Virus record (IMG/VR): IMGVR_UViG_3300027749_000550
Span: 1-20,507 of that record
Strand: one strand, 5' to 3'
DNA: 20,507 bases
Source of the DNA: a virus
Shown here: piece by piece, positions 14,295 to 20,507 of the stretch
Layout of the letters: every line of letters starts with the position of its first letter
Position numbering within the stretch: the stretch's first letter is position 1
The notes under the pieces: model-generated
Database searches by the model: none
What the model saw: the letters and a program-made list of their open reading frames with translations, nothing else
Told to the model about the DNA's origin: nothing
Made by a program: the position numbers and the translations under genes

Positions 14295-14987
14295 TTAAAA
14301 GTACGCTGTAACTATAATAATTCCAGATCCGCCGCCGCCGCCAGAATATTTTGTTGCGCCACCGTCGCCTGCGCCACCTGCGCCACCTGCTCCAACACCA
14401 TACGAATAGGTTGCTGATGGTGATGTATATGTTTTTTCTACATAGCCACCTGCGCCACCACCAGCTCCAACAGAGCCCGCGCCAGATGCGCCGGATGGAT
14501 AGCTATTATTTCCACCTGCTCCGCCACCACCTGAATTTGTCGCTGCACTCCCGCCGCCAGTATTTGGTTGAGCCCCGTATCCACCACCACCTAAAGCAGA
14601 ACTACCGCCGTTGCCACTTGTTACAGGACTAGTTCCTCCTGTTCCACCACTTGAACCGCCGCCACCTTGAATATTAACGTCGCCGCCCGAAGCAGCTCCA
14701 CCAGATGCTCCGGCAGTCCAATTTCCGCCGCCAATGCCACCAGAACCAGTCAAGCTACCAAAAGTAGTATTTCCACCGGTTGTTCCTGCATTTGTACTCG
14801 ATGCGCCACCACCGCCGCCACCGCCAACTAATCGAACAAATAACCATCTTGCGCCAGTAGGTGTTGTATAAGTTCCAGATCCGCTGGTATAAGTTGTTAC
14901 TTGCGGAGTACTATTACTAGCCGCGACAGCTTGTACACTTCCATCTGGAAATGTAATGCCTGTTGTGCCGTTAGTAATCAGTGTCAT
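14295..14987 (-). CDS. Glycine-rich tail adhesin (230 aa)
   Basis: Paralogue of the 265-aa protein: head MTLITNGTTGITFPDGSVQ, no RPASPT stem, then VTTYTSGSGTYTTPTGARWL and VRLVGGGGGGG, poly-Gly loops and the same ending SGIIIVTAYF. The GTYTTPTGA segment is nearly identical in the two proteins at the DNA level as well, whereas the loops differ. Shine-Dalgarno AAGGATAA lies about 8-10 nt before the ATG. Virion surface, host binding (inference from family). Confidence 0.78.
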   Translation of the reverse strand: MTLITNGTTGITFPDGSVQAVAASNSTPQVTTYTSGSGTYTTPTGARWLFVRLVGGGGGGGASSTNAGTTGGNTTFGSLTGSGGIGGGNWTAGASGGAASGGDVNIQGGGGSSGGTGGTSPVTSGNGGSSALGGGGYGAQPNTGGGSAATNSGGGGAGGNNSYPSGASGAGSVGAGGGAGGYVEKTYTSPSATYSYGVGAGGAGGAGDGGATKYSGGGGGSGIIIVTAYF

Positions 14988-14999
14988 TTTTTATTATCC

Positions 15000-15170
15000 T
15001 TATGCTGGTGGAAGTGGTGTGTTGCCTTCGGCTAACCAGGCTTGGTAACCTTGCCAATCTGTGTTGGCTGAGTCGTTGGGGATGATAGCGTTATCTGGCA
15101 AACGTAAGATACGAGTAGGATCTAGTTGACCTGTAAAGGGCGCTAATAATTGTTGATAGTTGTATTCCAT
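15000..15170 (-). CDS. Small phage tail protein (56 aa)
   Basis: A short frame starting [12 protein letters not shown] and containing [13 protein letters not shown], then [20 protein letters not shown]. The last motif (D-W[15 protein letters not shown]) is typical of small tail-fibre-linked proteins and fibre C-termini of many phages. It starts 3 nt after the 401-aa gene stop, with GGAG of that gene's last codons as Shine-Dalgarno, and ends 12 nt before the 230-aa gene. Without it the 186-nt gap would be by far the largest in this tightly packed region. Function unknown; possibly fibre assembly. Confidence 0.75.
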   Translation of the reverse strand: MEYNYQQLLAPFTGQLDPTRILRLPDNAIIPNDSANTDWQGYQAWLAEGNTPLPPA

Positions 15171-15173
15171 TTT

Positions 15174-16379
15174 TTATAACTCCGCAGAAAACATTAAACT
15201 ATTTGCATCGGTAGAACTAACTGATGCCGCATATCCATTGGAAGGAACTGTTGTAGCTAAATTAACACCAAGTGTACACATAGCTATTTGCGCTGTGCTT
15301 CCAAAACTTGCCACACCAAATGTTGCACTAGCACAATAAACTGTAAAATTACCAATTGCGGAAGTTGTTATTGTTGGAACTGTTCTTTTTGTAGCTTTGT
15401 AATAATAACCGCCATAACCACTTGCAGTGGAATACATACCAACTACACAGCCACTTAAAATTCCTGATGTTTCATAATAGCGTTGACACATTGCAAATTC
15501 TGTTGGGTAAGAACGGAAGTCAAAGCTCGTTGCTTGTGAGCCAACTTCTAGTTGTACGCCTGTGATGTAGAATGTTGCGCCTGATGTGCCTACTACGCTT
15601 GTTGCGCCTGTGGCTGAAAAATATGTATTGGCAGACCACGATCCAGCGGTTCCGTTATATGTAGAGCCTACACCAATACCAAATAAAGCAACAAGACCAG
15701 TACCGTTTGTTGCACCAACCCACGTCCCTGTTGTCGGTCCTGCTATTGTTACTGAAATAGAAGTCCAAGTATTTGCTGAAGAAATTGTGTATGTAAATGG
15801 GTATGAATAGTTATATGCGCTGTTAGTGATAACTCCACCAAAAGTTCCAGTCAATGAACTGTAAACTTGAAATGATAAAGTAACTGTTTTGGCGTTGGCG
15901 GTTCCCCAAGCTAAATCTGCAGTATTAAAACCTTCAATACGTTGTTGAATCCCAAAATAATCTGTAGATGTAACACTATAAGCAGATGAAGAGGTGCAAC
16001 CCAAATAATTACTATATCCAACGGGCGGTGTTACTGATCCAGCATTTTGTTGAACTGTAAATTTAGATGCTTGCGTTCCTAAAATTAGCCATCTATCTAA
16101 ACAATACTGCGTTCCTGTTGTTCCTTGCGTAACACTAGCACCAGCATTACGTTGGTCAATAACCATACCGCCATTAATTAATCGATTTTTAAATCCAAAT
16201 GTATTAACTGACGTTACCGATCCAACAACACTAGCATTGTTAGCCAATGTGGCATTCTGACTAGTACTCAATGTCAGTGCTGTAGTCGTGCCGTTAGTTT
16301 GGAATACTAGATTACCTGTAGTATCTGAACTTGATATAAATCCAGTTGTTAGTGTGTTGCCCGCTGATATTGTGCTCAT
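15174..16379 (-). CDS. Tail fibre protein with jelly-roll-like receptor-binding domain (401 aa)
   Basis: The N-terminus (about 1-55) is a diverged copy of the fibre head: STISAGNTLTTGFISSSDTT, NLVFQTNGTTTALTL, SQNATLANNA. It then shows the pattern of a widespread phage tail domain: FKNRLINGGMVIDQRNAG (about 63-80), DRWLILG, FGIQQRIEGFNTADLAWGT, KTVTLSFQVYSSLTGTFGG, WTSISVTIAGPTTGTW, and ITGVQLEVGSQATSFDFRSY followed by CQRYYE. These segments look like a beta-sandwich carbohydrate-binding module. The last 90 residues are rich in Tyr, Gly and Ser and have no recognised family. Good Shine-Dalgarno (AAAGGAAT) and a TATGAATA box upstream. Confidence 0.82.
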   Translation of the reverse strand: MSTISAGNTLTTGFISSSDTTGNLVFQTNGTTTALTLSTSQNATLANNASVVGSVTSVNTFGFKNRLINGGMVIDQRNAGASVTQGTTGTQYCLDRWLILGTQASKFTVQQNAGSVTPPVGYSNYLGCTSSSAYSVTSTDYFGIQQRIEGFNTADLAWGTANAKTVTLSFQVYSSLTGTFGGVITNSAYNYSYPFTYTISSANTWTSISVTIAGPTTGTWVGATNGTGLVALFGIGVGSTYNGTAGSWSANTYFSATGATSVVGTSGATFYITGVQLEVGSQATSFDFRSYPTEFAMCQRYYETSGILSGCVVGMYSTASGYGGYYYKATKRTVPTITTSAIGNFTVYCASATFGVASFGSTAQIAMCTLGVNLATTVPSNGYAASVSSTDANSLMFSAEL

Positions 16380-16401
16380 TTTGATTCCTTTTGTTTACAA
16401 T

Positions 16402-16409
16402 TATTCATA
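16402..16409 (-). promoter_or_regulatory. T4-late-promoter-like site (TATGAATA)
   Basis: Matches TATAAATA at 7 of 8 positions and sits directly after the stop of the giant fibre gene, 23 nt before the ATG of the 401-aa gene. The short distance leaves little leader, but T4 late transcripts can have short leaders. Confidence 0.3.
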
Positions 16410-19400
16410 TTATAGTATAATCCATCTTTGTCCTGAGGCCACAGTTACTGACACATTGTTAGCATAAGTCATTGGTCCCACTGATAAGCCGTTTTGGCCG
16501 TTGGCTATTGTTAAGTTAGCTGATATAGTTGCAGTAGTAACTGATACAGGAGTTATAATAATGCCAGTTGCGCTTACTGATCCAGCGATTAATATATTGC
16601 CACCTGTCACGTTTCCGGTAGCACTTACTAGACCAGCAGTTAGAATATTTCCATGTATAGCATTGCCAGTTGAACTCATTAATCCAGCTGTTAATACATT
16701 GCCACCAATTACGTTACCAGTAGCACTTACTAGACCAGCAGTTGTAATGTTTCCATGTATAGCATTGCCAGTACTTGACATCAATCCAGCTGTTAATACA
16801 TTACCACCAGTTACGTTACCAGTTGCTGTTATCAAACCAACAGTGGTTATGTTTCCACCAACTATGTTAGCGGCACTAGTAATTGTACCAGTGGCTGAAA
16901 TTAATCCAGGTGTTAATATGTTGCCACCAGTTACATTGCCGCTTGATCCATCAAGTACTCCCGATGAGCCAAATGTTGCGTTAGCCGTTCCTTGTAATTG
17001 AAGTTTAGATCCACTTTGAATATTAACAACTGTAACTCCGCCGCCACCCAATGTTGAATTTCCTGAAGCGGTCAAACCAGTGGTATTTACATTGCCACTG
17101 ATTACATTACCAGTTACACTGAGTAATCCGGTACTTAATAAGTTATTACCAGTTACGTTACCAGTGGCAGTTAACAAGCCAGCAGTTGTAATATTACCGC
17201 CTGTGATATTACCATTGCCAGTAATAGTTCCTAATATGGAAACACCCGTTGGTGTAAATACTGCCACATTACCTACAGTACTTACTGAAACAGTTACGTT
17301 GGCATTAGCAGACGCAATATTTACATTACTGTTGCCAGAATTAATATTACTTGATGTAGTACTTACTCCAGTTAACAATGCACCATTACCTAAAATATAA
17401 TTACCAGTTACGTTACCAGTTGCGCTGAATAATCCAGCAGTTAAAATATTTCCGCCAGTTATGTTACCTGCAACACTTAACGCAGAGCCGCTGGTATTGG
17501 CAACTGCTAAAATTGTATTGGCTGTAAATGATATATTTCCATTGCCAGTATTGGTTCCTATAGTAATTACTGTGTTTGAGCCCGCAACTCCGTTGGTACC
17601 AATATTGATTGTTTTGATATTGCCACTACTAACCGCGCCATTGGCAACATTTAAAGTTTGAGAGGCCGAAGATTGACCAACAGTAATTGTGCCAGTTTGT
17701 GTGGCATTTCCAATTACAGTATTACCAGTGTTTTGATTTGTACCAATAGAAATAGTACCGCTTGATGTGGTCATTTGAACTGTGGCACTAAATGAAGCAG
17801 TACCGGCAGCACTTAGTATACCAGCAGTTATAATATTTCCAGCAGTGATGTTACCAGTAACTGATTCTGAACCATTATTAGTAATATTACCCGCAATAAT
17901 ATTGCCGGTAGCACTAATCAATCCAGCTGTTAATATATTTCCGCCAGTTACATTTCCACTAGCACTTATCAAACCAGTTACATATTCACCTGTTGGAGCA
18001 AATACAGCAATGTTGCCCACTCCACTTACACCAATAGTTATGTTAGCATTAGCATTAACAACAACATTACTATTGCCGTTGAGAATAGTAGTTCCACCGC
18101 TGATTGTTAAACCAGTCAAGTAATAAGCATTTCCCAGGAAATAATTACCAGTTATGTTTCCTGAAGCACTAAACACGTTAGCACTAATTACATTAGCGCC
18201 AGATAAGTTACCACCTGAACCTGTACCTACAATTAAATTGGCACCAGTTACATTACCAGTAGCTGAAATCAATCCAACTGTTAATACATTACCAGATGTA
18301 ATATTTCCAGTAGCACTAATTGATACATTGGTTGACCAGGAATTTGATGCGTTTAAATATTGCCAATAAGTTAATGGCGATCCAGTCGGACCAACTGATA
18401 GTCCGGCATTGTTAACGTTAGCATAAGTGTTTTGATTGTTAGCCAGTACAATATATAAATCATTTGTAGTAACTACATTACTATTAATAAATGTTACGTT
18501 ACCTTGAACGTTTAAATTACCAACAATAGTAGCATTGCCTGCTACACTTAAATTACCATTTGATAATAAATTACCCGCTGCTGATATTAATCCACCAGTT
18601 AGTACGTTACCGCCAGTTACATTACCTGACGCACTGATTAATCCAGTTACATATTCACCTGTTGGTGCCCATACTACAACGTTACCTACTCCACTTACAG
18701 CCACGGTAATATTGGCGCTGGCTCCTACGGTTACATTACTGTTACCATTAGATACGAAACTTCCGGATGGCACACTAGTCAAGTAATAAGCATTTCCCAG
18801 GAAATAATTAGCAGTTACGTTGCCGCTTGCGCTAAACACGTTGGCACTAATAACATTAGCACCTGATAAGTTGCCGCCTGATCCTGTGCCCACAATTAAA
18901 TTAGCACCAGTAACGTTACCAGTAGCTGAAATCAATCCAACTGTTGTAATATTGCCACCAATTACATTGCCAGTAGCAGTTACTAAGCCAGCAGTTGTTA
19001 TGTTTCCACCAGTAATATTAGCGGCACTTGTAATAGTTGATGTAGCTGAAATTAATCCGGCTGTTAATACATTACCACCGGTTACATTGCCATTGCCAGT
19101 AATAGTACCTAATATACTAATACCAGTTGGCGTAAATACTGCCACATTACCCACAGTACTAACTGATATAGTTACATTGGCATTAGCCGCAGAAATGTTT
19201 AAATTACTATTACCATTTACCACATTGGATACACTTGTAATAATGCCAGTTAATTGACTACCATTACCTAAAATATAATTACCAGTTACATTTCCAGTAG
19301 CACTTACTAGACCAGCAGTTAGAATATTTCCATGTATTGCGTTGCCATTACTGGACATTAATCCAGCGGTTAATATATTGCCACCAGTTACATTGCCAGT

Positions 19401-20507
19401 AGCCAAAATATTTGCTGTAGCTGTTACGTTAGCCGAATTAACATTAAGTGCATAGAAATTATTCCAATAATTAGCAGTTGTACCTAAATTTAGTGATATA
19501 TTGGCTGATGGAGCAATACTTACATTGCTTAACCAACCTTGCGTGGTATTGTTATATACAAATGTAGCTAAAGGAGTGCCACCAGAGTTACCAGCAGTAA
19601 GTCCTATACCAGTTAAGTTTGCTCCAGTAGTTATACTACCACCAGCTATTACGTTAGCATTTGATGTTACATTACCAGTACTAGATATTAATCCAGCAGT
19701 TAAAATATTTCCGTGTATTGCGTTACCAGTTGAACTCATTAATCCAGCTGTTAATACATTACCACCGGTAATATTGCCATTTCCAACAATAGTACCAAGT
19801 ACACTAATACCTGTTGGGCTGAATACTGCTATATTTCCTACAGTACTTACACTAATAGTCACGTTGGCATTGGCAGATCCAATGTTTAAATTACTATTGC
19901 CGTTTACAACATTAGATACACTTGTAATAATTCCAGTAAGTTGTGATCCATTACCTAAAATGTAATTACCAGTTACGTTACCACTAGCACTGATTAATCC
20001 AGTGACATATTCGCCAGTTGGAGCAAACACAACTACGTTACCTACTCCGCTTACGCCAACAGTGATGTTGGCATTGGCACCTACAGTTACATTACTGTTG
20101 CCGCTGTTAATAGTAGTAATATTAGCGTTAATTATATTACCTATGAAATAACTAGCTGTAATATTTCCACTGGCACTAAACACATTAGCACTAATCACGT
20201 TAGCGCCCGATAAGTTGCCACCTAAACCTGTACCAACGATTAAATTACCACCAGTTACATTACCAGTTGCCGAAATCAATCCAGCTGTTAATACGTTACC
20301 AGATGTAATATTAGCAGTAGCACTAATTCCCACATTGGTTGACCATGTATTAGATGCGTTTAAATATTGCCAATAAGTTAATGGTGATCCAGTTGGCCCA
20401 ACCGATAATCCAGCAGTATTAACGTTAGCATAAGTGTTTTGATTATTTGCCAGTACAATATATAAATCATTTGTAGTAACTACATTACTATTAATAAATG
20501 TTACGTT
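16410..20507 (-). CDS. Giant repetitive tail fibre protein, 5'-partial (at least 1365 aa)
   Basis: The frame is open to the right edge: the codons between 20334 and 20507 contain no stop and encode the same repeat seen inside the gene, so the real start lies outside the window. The protein is made of short beta-type repeats such as SATGNVTGGNILTAGLI, with inserted modules: NYxLGNGSQLTGI; GNSNVxVxANANITVxVS followed by GNxxVFxPTG; and a VVTTNDLYIVLANNQNTY module followed by SVGPTGSPLTYWQYLN. The C-terminus (GQNGLSVGPMTYANNVSVTV, then SGQRWIIL) matches the usual end of aquatic phage fibres. Almost no Cys or charged residues. Probably a long trimeric shaft, with the downstream adhesins as tip or side proteins (inference). 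Confidence 0.85.
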   Translation of the reverse strand, partial: NVTFINSNVVTTNDLYIVLANNQNTYANVNTAGLSVGPTGSPLTYWQYLNASNTWSTNVGISATANITSGNVLTAGLISATGNVTGGNLIVGTGLGGNLSGANVISANVFSASGNITASYFIGNIINANITTINSGNSNVTVGANANITVGVSGVGNVVVFAPTGEYVTGLISASGNVTGNYILGNGSQLTGIITSVSNVVNGNSNLNIGSANANVTISVSTVGNIAVFSPTGISVLGTIVGNGNITGGNVLTAGLMSSTGNAIHGNILTAGLISSTGNVTSNANVIAGGSITTGANLTGIGLTAGNSGGTPLATFVYNNTTQGWLSNVSIAPSANISLNLGTTANYWNNFYALNVNSANVTATANILATGNVTGGNILTAGLMSSNGNAIHGNILTAGLVSATGNVTGNYILGNGSQLTGIITSVSNVVNGNSNLNISAANANVTISVSTVGNVAVFTPTGISILGTITGNGNVTGGNVLTAGLISATSTITSAANITGGNITTAGLVTATGNVIGGNITTVGLISATGNVTGANLIVGTGSGGNLSGANVISANVFSASGNVTANYFLGNAYYLTSVPSGSFVSNGNSNVTVGASANITVAVSGVGNVVVWAPTGEYVTGLISASGNVTGGNVLTGGLISAAGNLLSNGNLSVAGNATIVGNLNVQGNVTFINSNVVTTNDLYIVLANNQNTYANVNNAGLSVGPTGSPLTYWQYLNASNSWSTNVSISATGNITSGNVLTVGLISATGNVTGANLIVGTGSGGNLSGANVISANVFSASGNITGNYFLGNAYYLTGLTISGGTTILNGNSNVVVNANANITIGVSGVGNIAVFAPTGEYVTGLISASGNVTGGNILTAGLISATGNIIAGNITNNGSESVTGNITAGNIITAGILSAAGTASFSATVQMTTSSGTISIGTNQNTGNTVIGNATQTGTITVGQSSASQTLNVANGAVSSGNIKTINIGTNGVAGSNTVITIGTNTGNGNISFTANTILAVANTSGSALSVAGNITGGNILTAGLFSATGNVTGNYILGNGALLTGVSTTSSNINSGNSNVNIASANANVTVSVSTVGNVAVFTPTGVSILGTITGNGNITGGNITTAGLLTATGNVTGNNLLSTGLLSVTGNVISGNVNTTGLTASGNSTLGGGGVTVVNIQSGSKLQLQGTANATFGSSGVLDGSSGNVTGGNILTPGLISATGTITSAANIVGGNITTVGLITATGNVTGGNVLTAGLMSSTGNAIHGNITTAGLVSATGNVIGGNVLTAGLMSSTGNAIHGNILTAGLVSATGNVTGGNILIAGSVSATGIIITPVSVTTATISANLTIANGQNGLSVGPMTYANNVSVTVASGQRWIIL
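17965..18230 (-). repeat. Fibre module copy 3 (GNLSGANVISANVF ... PTGEYVTG)
   Basis: Encodes SGGNLSGANVISANVFSASG, a YFLGN site, a GNSNVVVNANANITIGVS strand pair and FAPTGEYVTGLISASGN. Two other copies lie at about 18630-18890 and 19985-20240. Boundaries are approximate. Confidence 0.7.
18324..18500 (-). repeat. Fibre long repeat, internal copy
   Basis: A stretch of about 177 nt that recurs at 20331-20507 with a constant offset of 2007 nt (669 codons) and only scattered substitutions. It encodes the module with VVTTNDLYIVLANNQNTY, SVGPTGSPLTYWQYLN and SWSTNV. Confidence 0.85.
18630..18890 (-). repeat. Fibre module copy 2 (GNLSGANVISANVF ... PTGEYVTG)
   Basis: Second copy of the module, with VWAPTGEYVTG in place of VFAPTGEYVTG and NYFLGNAYYLTS at the loop. 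It lies about 660-670 nt from copy 3, so these two are adjacent repeats. Confidence 0.7.
19985..20240 (-). repeat. Fibre module copy 1 (GNLSGANVISANVF ... PTGEYVTG)
   Basis: Copy closest to the right edge, with SYFIGNIINANITTI at the loop. With the neighbouring long repeat at 20331-20507 it forms a unit that matches 17965-18500, about 2 kb away. Confidence 0.7.
20331..20507 (-). repeat. Fibre long repeat, edge copy
   Basis: Copy of 18324-18500, in frame with the giant fibre gene. It shows that the gene continues past the window edge, since the copy stops only because the sequence ends. Encoded differences are few (for example NTA for NNA, NTW for NSW). Confidence 0.85.

Noticed and set aside
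15174-16379. Target gene of a diversity-generating retroelement
   Set aside because: I saw no reverse transcriptase, template repeat or C-type-lectin-like variable end in the window.
16501-17001. Long + strand frames opposite the giant fibre gene (also 17080-19965)
   Set aside because: Their repeated LPPVTLPVA pattern is the mirror of the fibre repeats on the - strand; they have no start signals and the fibre frame is continuous.
20331-20333. GTG at 20333 as start of the giant fibre
   Set aside because: The frame is open from there to the edge and encodes the same repeat found at 18324-18500, so the gene is truncated by the window.
16410-20507. CRISPR-like array, because of many short repeats
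   Set aside because: The repeats are coding, in frame, of variable length and without constant direct repeats and unique spacers.

Overview
The window looks like part of the structural region of a T4-like contractile-tailed bacteriophage (myovirus), AT-rich and compact, of the kind common in marine and freshwater plankton. Three things support this: a T4 gp15-type tail sheath stabiliser on the + strand; a long run of tail-fibre and adhesin genes with the domain vocabulary of aquatic myophages (glycine-rich domains, LamG, SPRY, an FAENPFK C-terminus, RPxSPTxGMxRYNT stems); and almost no intergenic DNA, with many 1-4 nt gene overlaps. The host cannot be named from the sequence. No tRNA, rRNA, integrase, transposase or CRISPR array was seen.

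Layout. On the + strand (1-2683) are the C-terminal part of a virion structural protein, the gp15-like protein (TAATG-coupled to it) and a Nudix hydrolase. From 2668 to the right edge every gene is on the - strand. In transcription order (right to left) these are: a giant repetitive fibre open at the right edge (>1365 aa); a 401-aa fibre-tip protein; a 56-aa small tail protein; two glycine-rich adhesins (230 and 265 aa); a 94-aa head-domain-only protein; two head-plus-glycine-rich adhesins (355 and 363 aa) joined to it by ATGA overlaps; a 129-aa small protein; an 88-aa cupin; a 121-aa paralogue of the 129-aa protein; a 733-aa glycine-rich/LamG/SPRY protein; a 348-aa protein with the FAENPFK C-terminus; a 1067-aa protein with four glycine-rich domains; and a 220-aa protein of unknown function that meets the Nudix gene tail to tail.

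How it works together (inference): the giant fibre and the modular adhesins probably form the host-recognition apparatus. Nine glycine-rich domains spread over six proteins, with shared head and C-terminal modules, point to repeated duplication and domain shuffling. Several scars of that process are visible: a head-only gene, an orphan adhesin C-terminus next to the cupin, a LamG module that keeps its own start methionine inside a fusion, and a separate gene for a domain usually fused after SPRY. Weak T4-like late promoter candidates lie upstream of four - strand genes.
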